Assembly: GCA_964487255.1 (NCBI GenBank)
Contig: CAZAQV010000033.1
Coordinates: forward strand, 1 to 64,000
Length of the DNA: 64,000 bases
Origin: CAZAQV01 sp964487255
GTDB lineage: Bacteria > Myxococcota_A > Polyangia > Polyangiales > CAZAQV01
Direction: 5' to 3'
The translations under genes were made by a program, and so were the position numbers. The notes below the pieces were generated by a model, which was not told the origin of the DNA, ran no database searches, and was given only the letters and a program-made list of their open reading frames with translations. The first letter of the stretch is position 1. Each line of letters opens with the position of its first letter. Shown here piece by piece: positions 32,708 through 40,872 of this stretch.

Positions 32708-35271
32708 TATTGAGCCTCCGTGTAAACGGCTTCCGCAACGCCATCGCGACCCCGCGAACTCAGCGCACCACCACCGCCACGACCACCTTCTCCAGCTTGC
32801 GGCGCCACAAAACGGTTGTCCGCCTGTAGACGCGCTGCAAGCCCCGCGGGGTCATTGCGAACGACAGCCCAAACGCCGACCGACGAACCGCCGCAGCCAC
32901 CGCCGCCGCCGCCCCCATCACCGCCGTCCCCTCCATTGCCGCCGCGACCACCTGGGTAGGCACCTGCGAGCGTCGGCGTGATCTGATCTTCGCGAGGCGT
33001 AAACCCGCCCTGACCGCCCTCGCTACCTGCGCCGCCAGCACCGCCGGGACCACCGTCGCCGCCGCGCCCCCCTGTACTCGGGACGACCGCGCTTTGCTCA
33101 AGCGTGATGGGATTGCCAAACATGACCACCGCAATCGACGGGCCACCGCTGCTGCCTGCGCGTCCGGCCGCACCGCCGCAACCGCCAGCACCGCCGCCAC
33201 CGCCGCCGCCGCCAAGGCCATCGGAGTACTCACAAAAGCCCTCGTAGTAGTCCATGACTACGCCGCCTCCGGCGCCACCACCACCGCCGCCAGCGCCGCG
33301 GCTTCCGTCGCTTCCCGCTCGGGCGCTCGCGCCGCTCCACCCGCTCGCACTCAGTCGTCCCAAGGGGTCGCCACAGCCGTCACCATCTCGACCGGGCGTG
33401 CCGGGACGCCCGTGCTCGCCGTCGCCAGGCCCCTGAAAGTCGGTCGGGACTTCGAAGTCGGCCAGACCGCAGCAGATGTCGCCCGGGCAGCCGTAGCCAC
33501 GGTCCACGATGGGCCCGAATAAATCGTTGCCGCCGGTTCCGCCCGCTGCCCCGCCCGAACCCGCGCTCCCGCGCATCTGACGGTTGAATCTTTCGGGACA
33601 GCGCGAATCGCCGCCCTCTCCGCCCGCGGTAGAGCTACTGCCACACATGTGAGCGGCGCCCGCACCGCCCTGCACCGTGTTTTGCGTATTGGCGAAAATG
33701 CACCGGTTCGAACCGTCTTCAATCGCCGCTCTTGGGTCCAGCCCACTCGCACCGGCAGCGCCTGGACTTGAGCCCGATCCACCTGCGACGCCTGCGATGC
33801 CATCGCCACCGACGCCCGCGTACACTTCAAGGTTTCGCAACACGACGCGACCCGAACCCGCACCACGACTAAAGAGGCCGAAAGCGGGCTCGCCAGGCGA
33901 CTGCGCGTCGGCACCGATGACAACGATACCTTCGAAAAGCGTGACCGTGCCGCTGCCGCCGGTGTCGTCGACCACGAGGGCGGCACGACCGACCGTCGTG
34001 GCATCGACCGGCGCGCGAATTTCGGTGCGATAGCCGGCGGGATCTAAGGCCCGAAAATCGCGACGATATCCACCGTGGACTTGGATGCCCGGCGTAAGCA
34101 CGGGTGTCTCGACATACGTACCGGACGCGATAAAAACGTGCGGGCGTGGAGACGCTTCGCTGAGCGATGCGCCCGCCGCTTCGAAACCGCGGGTGATCGT
34201 TCGAAACGGACGCGTGGGCGACCCCGGTGCCGCGTCGTCTCCGTCGGGGGAAACATAGAAGCTTTCGACGACCACGCCATCGGCACCATCACAGTTCGTG
34301 TCGAGAGGCCGTTCGTTGCCCGCGGTAGGCAGCGGCCCCGCCTCATCGCCTGCGGAGAGCCAACGGCACTCGCAGCCGTTGGTGAGGTCGCCGTCGGCAT
34401 CGATCATGTCTTCAGGGTCGAGACCATCGCGCGCGTCTGGGCAATCGAGTACACAGTGCGGAGCGAATGGGTCCCCACCGCAGACGAGCTCTTGGAGGCC
34501 GTCTTCGCGGCAGTCGACGCCGCAACGTCCGCAGTGACGTGGGTCGACAAAATAGGCGCCGCGGGCATCGACGAAGGCTTCGTCAGCGGTGCCATCGCAG
34601 TCGTTGTCGAGGCCGTCGCACACGTCTTCGAGAGGCTCGCATGCCGTCAGCACGCCAGCAGTACACTGCGACCTTCCGGCGCACGTGTTGCCATCGGGAT
34701 CTTCGAGCGCACAGGCGAGCGCAAAGTCTTGCTCGGCCGTGCAGCGACACGAACCCGCCGCGGCGATAACGCGGCCGTCAACGCACGTGTAGCCCTCAGG
34801 CGCCGTCGCATCGCAACCGACGGTGCAAACTTGTTCACCACCGACCGACTCGCAATTTGCACTGGCTGCGAGCCCACAGTCGGCGTGGTCCTCGCAGCGC
34901 AAACAGAGGTAATCCCACGCGGGCACGCAATGTCCATCCCGCGCGAGAGCGAAGCCCGGTTCACACGCGGTATCGACGCAACGCGCGACCTCGCCGACCA
35001 CCCCGCAAGCGGCTTTGCCAGCGGCCTCGCAACTCGCGCCGCACACGCCGCAATGCTCAAACGCGGTGTAGCGACCTTGCGCATCGCGGAACACCTCATC
35101 GACCTGTCCGTCGAGATCGTCATCGAGACGGTTGCAAACCTCGTCGGATGGCTGCGGGACCTGGCGCGGCTCACCGGCGTCCACGTCACCCAGGGGCGTC
35201 TTGCCGCCGCAGGCGACGAAGAAGCACGCCAAGCCAAGATATGACCCAAAAGCAAAGTTCCAACACCTCAC
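32707..35271 (-). CDS. MopE-like glycine-rich lipoprotein, upstream paralogue
   Basis: 854 residues, a clear paralogue of the next gene with the same order: lipoprotein signal (LACFFVAC), MopE motifs (VCNRLDDDLDGQVDE; VCDGLDNDCDGTADE), Cys-rich section with CRCTAEQD, beta-helix-like start (SFYVSPDGDDAAPGSPTRPFRTITRGFEAA; IQVHGGYRRDFRAL), then a long Gly-rich region with GGxGGxGG runs. The first motif has DDDLDG in place of DNDCDG, losing one Cys. It follows recJ by 32 bases on the same strand, at the end of the Sec operon. The tandem arrangement indicates local duplication. Confidence 0.82.
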   Translation of the reverse strand: MRCWNFAFGSYLGLACFFVACGGKTPLGDVDAGEPRQVPQPSDEVCNRLDDDLDGQVDEVFRDAQGRYTAFEHCGVCGASCEAAGKAACGVVGEVARCVDTACEPGFALARDGHCVPAWDYLCLRCEDHADCGLAASANCESVGGEQVCTVGCDATAPEGYTCVDGRVIAAAGSCRCTAEQDFALACALEDPDGNTCAGRSQCTAGVLTACEPLEDVCDGLDNDCDGTADEAFVDARGAYFVDPRHCGRCGVDCREDGLQELVCGGDPFAPHCVLDCPDARDGLDPEDMIDADGDLTNGCECRWLSAGDEAGPLPTAGNERPLDTNCDGADGVVVESFYVSPDGDDAAPGSPTRPFRTITRGFEAAGASLSEASPRPHVFIASGTYVETPVLTPGIQVHGGYRRDFRALDPAGYRTEIRAPVDATTVGRAALVVDDTGGSGTVTLFEGIVVIGADAQSPGEPAFGLFSRGAGSGRVVLRNLEVYAGVGGDGIAGVAGGSGSSPGAAGASGLDPRAAIEDGSNRCIFANTQNTVQGGAGAAHMCGSSSTAGGEGGDSRCPERFNRQMRGSAGSGGAAGGTGGNDLFGPIVDRGYGCPGDICCGLADFEVPTDFQGPGDGEHGRPGTPGRDGDGCGDPLGRLSASGWSGASARAGSDGSRGAGGGGGGAGGGVVMDYYEGFCEYSDGLGGGGGGGGAGGCGGAAGRAGSSGGPSIAVVMFGNPITLEQSAVVPSTGGRGGDGGPGGAGGAGSEGGQGGFTPREDQITPTLAGAYPGGRGGNGGDGGDGGGGGGGCGGSSVGVWAVVRNDPAGLAARLQADNRFVAPQAGEGGRGGGGALSSRGRDGVAEAVYTEAQ

Positions 35272-35303
35272 GGCCGCACCGTACCGTGGATCACGAGCTT
35301 ACG

Positions 35304-37004
35304 CTAACCACTCGAATCAGCGGCGATCCCCTCGAGGCGCAGTTCGATGGCTTCACCGCCGCGGTAACGGTCCGGCCGCAGCATGCCGCGCAGACGCAAC
35401 GCACCTGAGTCGCTCGCGGCTGCGGCTTCAACCCGGACGAGGTCGTCGCCCATGCCAAGCCCAAACGCAGAAAGCCGTGCGCCGGCGACGCGGAGGCCGA
35501 GCTTGAGGTGATCACCCTGCTGCCCGACGCGCTTGGCGGAGCTGAGTTCATCGACCTGCACGGACACTATCGGCTCCGGATTGCCTGCACCGAGCGGCTC
35601 GAGCGCCTGCAGGTCCGAAGCCCGAGGCAACCCGTACGCTGTCGTGCCCACCTCAATATCGCACACCACGGTTGGCTCATCGAACACCAGCTCAATGGCG
35701 GACAGTGCGTCGCGAAAACTATCGAGCTTGCTCTGCTCAAGCTGCACGCCCAGCGCCGCGCGGTGTCCTCCGAAGCTGAGCAAATGCTCCTGTACGCGCG
35801 AGACGGCTTGGTGAAGATCGAACGCGCCCACCGTCCGCCCGCTGCCGACCCCAACACCATCGTCGAAGCCCACCACGATAGCCGGCACAGCAAACTCTTC
35901 GGCCACGCGCGCCGCGACGATGCCAAGCACACCACGATGCCAACCGCGATTCGCAGCGACCACGGGTCCTTCGGGCGCTGCACCATAGACTTCGCGGATT
36001 TGCTCAAGTGCGGCTTGCGTCACTTCTTGTTGCAGTCGCTTGCGCTCCTCGTTGAGCGCTTCGATACGTGCCGCGACGCCGCGCGCCTCATCCTGAGATT
36101 TGGCCCGCAGCAAACGCAGCGCAAGCTCGGGTTCACCAAGGCGACCGGGCGCATTGAGCCGCGGTCCCAGGCGAAACGCGATATCGCTGGCGGCGACCGG
36201 GCCCGGACGAAGCCCACACAGATCGCGCAGCGCCTCGAGTCCGGGCCGAACGTGCTGGGCGCCGAGTTGGCTCAAGCCGGCGCGAACGAGTATGCGGTTG
36301 TCGCCGTCCAGCGGCGCGACATCCGCGATCGTGCCCAGCGCCACGAGGTCGAGCCACGGCCGCATATCAAGGGCCGCACCGAGGCGTTTTCGAACCGCGG
36401 CGCCGAGCGAAAACGCAAGCCCGGCGCTGCACATGCCCTTGTAGGGGAAGTCGCACTCGGGACGGTGCGGGTTGATGAACGCCAACGCCGGAAGGGGCTC
36501 TTCGGGGACCAAGTGGTGGTCGACGACGATGACGTCGACACCTTGTTCGCGTGCTTGGGCGATTCGCGGATGGTCAGCCGAACCGCAGTCGCAGGTGATG
36601 AGCAGCTGCGGCTCATGTTGCGCGATCGCCTGCCACGCCGTTTCGCTGAAACCGTAGCCACCGGAAAAGCGATCGGCAACGAAGGTCTTTACTTGGCCGC
36701 CAAGCGCCTCGATCACGTCGGCCAAAATGGCTGCGCTGGTCGCACCATCGACGTCGTAGTCGCCGAAGATCGCCACGCGCTCCGAGCGCGCAATCGCCGA
36801 CGCGATACGATCGGCGGCGACGTCCCGGTCTGCCATTTTTTCGGGAGAGCTCAGCCCAGCCAACTTCGGGTTGAGAAATTCACTGGCCTGCTCGGGCCGG
36901 CCCAGACCACGCTGAAGCAGCACCTGCGCCACCACGGGCGCGACACCCAAGCGTCGCCCCAGTTCCTGCGCCGCCTGCGGATCTGCCTTGCGTACACTCC
37001 ACAT
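35304..37004 (-). CDS. recJ: Single-strand-DNA-specific 5'-3' exonuclease
   Basis: 566 residues, normal RecJ length. RecJ degrades single-stranded DNA 5'-3' in recombination and mismatch repair. DHH motifs: GDYDVDGATSAAIL (motif I), ITCDCGSADH, VIVVDHHLVPE (DHH) and DLVALGTIADVAPL. The DHHA1 domain has the SFGGHRAALGVQL loop, and an OB-like C-terminus ends PLGAGNPEPIVSVQVDEL. The ATG at 37004 has no ribosome site. It follows secF by 125 bases, an arrangement seen in delta-proteobacteria (recalled). Confidence 0.96.
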   Translation of the reverse strand: MWSVRKADPQAAQELGRRLGVAPVVAQVLLQRGLGRPEQASEFLNPKLAGLSSPEKMADRDVAADRIASAIARSERVAIFGDYDVDGATSAAILADVIEALGGQVKTFVADRFSGGYGFSETAWQAIAQHEPQLLITCDCGSADHPRIAQAREQGVDVIVVDHHLVPEEPLPALAFINPHRPECDFPYKGMCSAGLAFSLGAAVRKRLGAALDMRPWLDLVALGTIADVAPLDGDNRILVRAGLSQLGAQHVRPGLEALRDLCGLRPGPVAASDIAFRLGPRLNAPGRLGEPELALRLLRAKSQDEARGVAARIEALNEERKRLQQEVTQAALEQIREVYGAAPEGPVVAANRGWHRGVLGIVAARVAEEFAVPAIVVGFDDGVGVGSGRTVGAFDLHQAVSRVQEHLLSFGGHRAALGVQLEQSKLDSFRDALSAIELVFDEPTVVCDIEVGTTAYGLPRASDLQALEPLGAGNPEPIVSVQVDELSSAKRVGQQGDHLKLGLRVAGARLSAFGLGMGDDLVRVEAAAASDSGALRLRGMLRPDRYRGGEAIELRLEGIAADSSG

Positions 37005-37129
37005 GAGGGACGGGCTCTAGCTTGTTCCAAGTCTGAGCGCCCCTGCACGAAAGGAGCGACGGCGTACGTTCTGGTACGTCGAGCGACTGAAGGAAGCGGT
37101 AAGCCAGGATTGGGACAAGATCGAGTTCG

Positions 37130-38320
37130 TCACGCGGCGGAGCGGGCGGCGTCTTCTTTGCTCTTCGCTTGCGCCTTGGCGACCGAACGTTCCACCGAGC
37201 CGCGGAAGAACTTGCGATCCATCCACTCGGTGATGGGTGCTGCGATGTAAATCGACGAGTACGTACCGATGGCGATGCCGACGAGCAGTGCGAAGGCAAT
37301 GTCTTGAATGACCGGAGTGCCCCACACGAAGAACGCACCGATCGAAAACGCAGTCGTCAGCGAGGTCACGACCGTACGCGAAAACATCTGCGACGTGCTA
37401 ATGTTGATGAGTTCGATGAACCCCTTGTTACGAAGGCGGCCCATGTTCTCGCGAATACGGTCGAACACGACGATGGTATCGTTGATCGAATAACCCGCGA
37501 TCGTCAGCACGGCTGCGATCATCGTCAGGTTTACCTCCTTCTGCAGCAAGACGTAAAAGCCGACCACCAAGATGGCGTCGTGGAGCATCGCGACGACGCC
37601 GCCTGGCGCAAAGCGCAGGTCGAAGCGAAACGCCACGTAGAGCATGATGAAGGCTACGGCGTACAGAAGCGACTTGATTGCGGCTTCTTTGAGTTGTTCA
37701 CCCGCGCGCGGCCCGACCCACTCGATGCGTCGCGGGCTCTCGGGACCCTTGGCACCGAGCTTGTCCTGGAGTTGCTTGACGACGCGGTCGCCGACACCCA
37801 CGAGCTGCGCCTCGTAACGATACTCGTCTTGTTTACCGAAGCGGCTGACCTCGCGCACTTGAACACCGAGATTTTCGAGCGCGCTCTGGATGGCCTCGGG
37901 TGTCGACGCTGCGCCTAGAGCCACCGAAAGCTTGTCACCGCCCGGAGAAAACTTGATGCGTTGAAGCTCGATACCACCAATTGCGGCCGAAAGGTTCTCT
38001 TCGATCTTCTTTTCGCTCGCCTTGGAGAGCGTGCTGACTTCACGAACGCGAACCATGTACTCGTCCGTGCTGCCCTCAACACTCACGACCTGCGGTCGCT
38101 CGTAACCCAAGTCTTGAAGCGTCTTTCTCACTTCACCTGAGCTAAGCGCAGACTTGAACTTGAGTTGCAGCTCAGTTCCACCCGCGAAATCGATACCGTA
38201 GTTAGGTCCGGGGTAGAAGACGCTCGCGATGCTCGCAATGACAAGAAGACCCGAAACACCGATCACGACCTTTCGGTACTTCATGAAGTCGAAGACTTTT
38301 CCTGGTTTGATAAACTCCAT
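37130..38320 (-). CDS. secF: Protein translocase subunit SecF
   Basis: 396 residues. Six membrane segments; with SecD it uses the proton-motive force to complete Sec export from the periplasmic side. Motifs: YGIDFAGGTELQLKF in the first periplasmic region, EWVGPRAGEQLKEAAIKSLLYA, FRFDLRFAPGGVVAMLHDAILVVGFY, AAVLTIAGYSINDTIVVFDRIREN and TSLTTAFSIGAFFVWG. The periplasmic domain is longer than in E. coli. TTAGGAG lies 7 bases before ATG 38320. Ten bases separate it from secD. Confidence 0.97.
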   Translation of the reverse strand: MEFIKPGKVFDFMKYRKVVIGVSGLLVIASIASVFYPGPNYGIDFAGGTELQLKFKSALSSGEVRKTLQDLGYERPQVVSVEGSTDEYMVRVREVSTLSKASEKKIEENLSAAIGGIELQRIKFSPGGDKLSVALGAASTPEAIQSALENLGVQVREVSRFGKQDEYRYEAQLVGVGDRVVKQLQDKLGAKGPESPRRIEWVGPRAGEQLKEAAIKSLLYAVAFIMLYVAFRFDLRFAPGGVVAMLHDAILVVGFYVLLQKEVNLTMIAAVLTIAGYSINDTIVVFDRIRENMGRLRNKGFIELINISTSQMFSRTVVTSLTTAFSIGAFFVWGTPVIQDIAFALLVGIAIGTYSSIYIAAPITEWMDRKFFRGSVERSVAKAQAKSKEDAARSAA

Positions 38321-38330
38321 CGGGGGGCTC

Positions 38331-40145
38331 CTAACCTACGGGCAAGCGCTTGACGCGCAGTCCCTTGACGATCCAGTCCATGACGACCTTCGAGCAGAAG
38401 ACGCCGGTAAAAAGTGAGGTCGCGATACCGATCATGAGCGTCACTGCGAAGCCTTTGATCGGTCCGGTACCGTATTGAAAGAGCACGACGCCCGCGATGA
38501 AGGTCGTGATCTGTGCGTCGAAAATCGAGGAAAATGCCTGTCGATAGCCTTGTTCCACAGCAGAGCGCGGCGCTTTACCCAGTCGCAGCTCCTCACGTAT
38601 GCGCTCGGTCGTCAGCACATTGGCATCGACCGCCATACCGACCGTGAGCGCAATACCCGCCACACCCGGCAGTGTCAGCGTCGCTTCGAGAAACGCGAGC
38701 GCCGCGAGCACGAGCATGATGTTCGCAACCACCATCAGATCTGCGACGAAACCTGCAACTTGGTAATAAAGTAGCATAAAGAGCAAAACGAGGCCGACGC
38801 CGATCGCGCCACCGATTGCGCCCTGCTGAACCGCGTCGTGGCCGAGCGTCGGGCCGATGAGCTGCTCGTTCGCGGGACGAATCGGTGCTGGCAGCGCACC
38901 AGCTCGAAGCACGACCTCAAGCTCCTTGGCGTTGTCGACCGCTTCTTGGCCGTAGCCGCCGAGCGTGATCTGACCGTTGCGTGCGATGCGCGACTGGATG
39001 GTGGCCGCTGACTCGACGACGTCGTCGAGCACGACCATCATGCGGCGCTTGATATTGGAACCGGTCATTCGACCCATGGCGCCCGCTCCGCGGCTGCTCA
39101 TGGTGAAGGCGACGAGGGGCTCGCGCGACTGCGGGTCACGCCCAAAGTTCGCGTCCTCGAGGTCCTCACCCGTGACCTCGGTGCCCGAGTACACGGTGTA
39201 GGTGCGCCACGCTTCGCTCACGGACTCGCCGGGCTCGGGTTGGCCACGCTTGATCGGACCGACGAACACCTGACTACCGGGCTCCGGCGTGAGCGTCGCG
39301 ACATAGTCTTCGAGCACCTTGCGTGAGCCGTCACCCTCTGCGTAGAGGTACGGTACGATGGCGAGCGGCTTGCCCTCACCGTCGGGAACACGCTCCGACG
39401 CACGCGTCACACCCGCAGGCAACTCTGTGAGCGATGCGATGTAGTTCGACGAGGTGTTCTCGATGTTGAAAGAAAGCTGCGCGGTGCGTGAGATGATGGT
39501 GCGCACGCGGTCGAACATCTCTTCGCTTGCGCCCGGGACTTCGACGATCAGGTCATTTTCGCGCGTGTCGACCGCCATATCGCGAACCTCAAGCTCGTTG
39601 ATACGGTTTTGGACGGTCTTTTTGACCTGCTGCACGGCGGTGTCACGAAGGCGCTCAATGCTCTCGTCCTTCATCAGCAGCGTAACCTTTCCGCCGCTTC
39701 GCCCGGTGCGGCGAAGGTCGGGAAAGAACTCGTTGATCATCTCGCGCGTCAGCAGCTCCGCGTCCTCCGCCTTCGGAAACGTCGCTACGATTTCTTTGTC
39801 GCCGACCCGCTCGATGACGACCCGCTCTCGCGTCTTTTGCAGGCTTTCGCGCGAAGCGACCGTGGCCTTGTCCTCTTCGATGATGCCCATGGCCACACCG
39901 AGACGAGCGAGCACTTGCTCCGCCAAGCGATCGGTGCGGTCCGCGATCGCTTCCTCAACCTCGACTTCGTACTGAAGCCGGAGGCCGCCCTGAATGTCGA
40001 GCCCGGGAGAAATGCGACGGGTGAAGCCCTCTTTGAGTGCGGCAGGTGCGGGTGCCCAAGCATCCAGGCTCGGCCAAAGCACAACCCACCCGCCAATGAT
40101 CACGGCCAACATGACCAACAAGCGAAAATACCATCCTCGATCCAC
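38331..40145 (-). CDS. secD: Protein translocase subunit SecD
   Basis: 604 residues. An N-terminal membrane segment is followed by SPGLDIQGGLRLQYEVEVEEA (the conserved GLDL-x-GG region), a large periplasmic P1 domain (~50-410), then five membrane segments with GAIGVGLVLLFMLLYYQVAG, ATLTLPGVAGIALTVGMAVDANVLTTERIREELR and FGTGPIKGFAVTLMIGI-like sequence near the end. The start is GTG 40145, supported by AGGAGAG about 7 bases upstream. It is the middle gene of yajC-secD-secF. Confidence 0.97.
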   Translation of the reverse strand: MDRGWYFRLLVMLAVIIGGWVVLWPSLDAWAPAPAALKEGFTRRISPGLDIQGGLRLQYEVEVEEAIADRTDRLAEQVLARLGVAMGIIEEDKATVASRESLQKTRERVVIERVGDKEIVATFPKAEDAELLTREMINEFFPDLRRTGRSGGKVTLLMKDESIERLRDTAVQQVKKTVQNRINELEVRDMAVDTRENDLIVEVPGASEEMFDRVRTIISRTAQLSFNIENTSSNYIASLTELPAGVTRASERVPDGEGKPLAIVPYLYAEGDGSRKVLEDYVATLTPEPGSQVFVGPIKRGQPEPGESVSEAWRTYTVYSGTEVTGEDLEDANFGRDPQSREPLVAFTMSSRGAGAMGRMTGSNIKRRMMVVLDDVVESAATIQSRIARNGQITLGGYGQEAVDNAKELEVVLRAGALPAPIRPANEQLIGPTLGHDAVQQGAIGGAIGVGLVLLFMLLYYQVAGFVADLMVVANIMLVLAALAFLEATLTLPGVAGIALTVGMAVDANVLTTERIREELRLGKAPRSAVEQGYRQAFSSIFDAQITTFIAGVVLFQYGTGPIKGFAVTLMIGIATSLFTGVFCSKVVMDWIVKGLRVKRLPVG

Positions 40146-40157
40146 GTCTTTACTCTC

Positions 40158-40481
40158 CTAAGAATTCTGCTTCGCTGCCACTTTGGTCTTGCTCGACCCA
40201 GCAACTTTGTTTGACTCCGCGGCTTTGTCTGCGTCGCTCTGAATGCGCCCCGCGATATTGCTGCGCAGGACGTTGATTTTTACTTTGTCGGCAATCTCCA
40301 GCCGTACTTCCTTGTCGTCGATGTTTACGATTTCGCCGCGAATGCCGCCCGTGGTTCGCACGATGGCGCCCTTCTCAAGCGACTTGAGCATGCTGTCGTG
40401 TTCGCGTTGACGCTTTTGCTGCGGACGAATCATCAAAAAATAAAAGATGGCGAACATCATCACGAGCAAACCAAGGTTCAT
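40158..40481 (-). CDS. yajC: Sec translocase accessory subunit YajC
   Basis: 107 residues from ATG 40481: MNLGLLVMMFAIFYFLMIRPQQKRQREHD gives the single membrane helix and the signature IRPQQKR, then LEKGAIVRTTGGIRGEIVNIDDKEVRLEIADKVKINVLRSNI and a Lys/Ala tail. The frame stays open to TTG 40640; the extra segment GEDAPAQGTATAADG...PPPPQGCQDGAG resembles the short periplasmic leader of other YajC proteins, so a longer product starting at TTG 40583 or 40640 is quite possible. AGGA lies 10 bases before ATG 40481. It is the first gene of the Sec operon, 12 bases before secD. Confidence 0.9.
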   Translation of the reverse strand: MNLGLLVMMFAIFYFLMIRPQQKRQREHDSMLKSLEKGAIVRTTGGIRGEIVNIDDKEVRLEIADKVKINVLRSNIAGRIQSDADKAAESNKVAGSSKTKVAAKQNS

Positions 40482-40664
40482 GCCCGCGCCGTCCTGACAA
40501 CCTTGTGGTGGCGGAGGCGCACCCTCTTGCGCACCGTCAGCAGCCGTTGCAGTCCCTTGCGCGGGCGCATCCTCACCATGCAAACCACCCGTTTGAAGGT
40601 GGATAAAGAGGAAATGCGTGAGTGTGTAGGGGTGCGGCAAGGGTCGCTCTCTTTGTCTAAGTGC

Positions 40665-40684
40665 GGTGTCGATGAACCGACACC
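40665..40684. promoter_or_regulatory. Hairpin in the yajC-glnE divergent spacer
   Basis: GGTGTCG-ATGAAC-CGACACC is a perfect 7-bp inverted repeat with a 6-base loop in the divergent region between yajC and glnE. It could be an operator or an mRNA leader hairpin. No regulator can be named. Confidence 0.35.
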
Positions 40685-40872
40685 ATTACGGAATCTCTTG
40701 TAATTCCAATAGAAATGGAGCGCTGTACTACTCCAAGCCCCAAGCCCCGTCAACCGCGCACCTTCTTCGAAATGATTGCAAAATTCGTCATCGAGGTCGA
40801 TCGCTCGAGCTAAATCGCGGCAAACGAGGGGCAAGACTGGAGGCTTTTGGCTGCAGCGCGTAAAGCCAGCTT

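Noticed and set aside
30134..33500. GGxGGxGG-coding stretches considered as PE_PGRS-type antigens or a sequencing artefact
   Set aside because: They belong to full-length lipoproteins with MopE-type motifs and are present in two diverged paralogues, so they are real and not mycobacterial.
34075..35244. Long plus-strand frame opposite the MopE-like gene
   Set aside because: Antisense shadow; the minus strand carries the signal peptide, Cys motifs and paralogy.
37005..37129. Imperfect inverted repeat around CGTACG in the secF-recJ spacer
   Set aside because: A 3-base bulge and lack of T-run make it indistinct from chance in GC-rich sequence.
35508..37250. Long open frame (580 codons) on the plus strand opposite recJ
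   Set aside because: Shadow of recJ; no recognisable motifs and no ribosome site.
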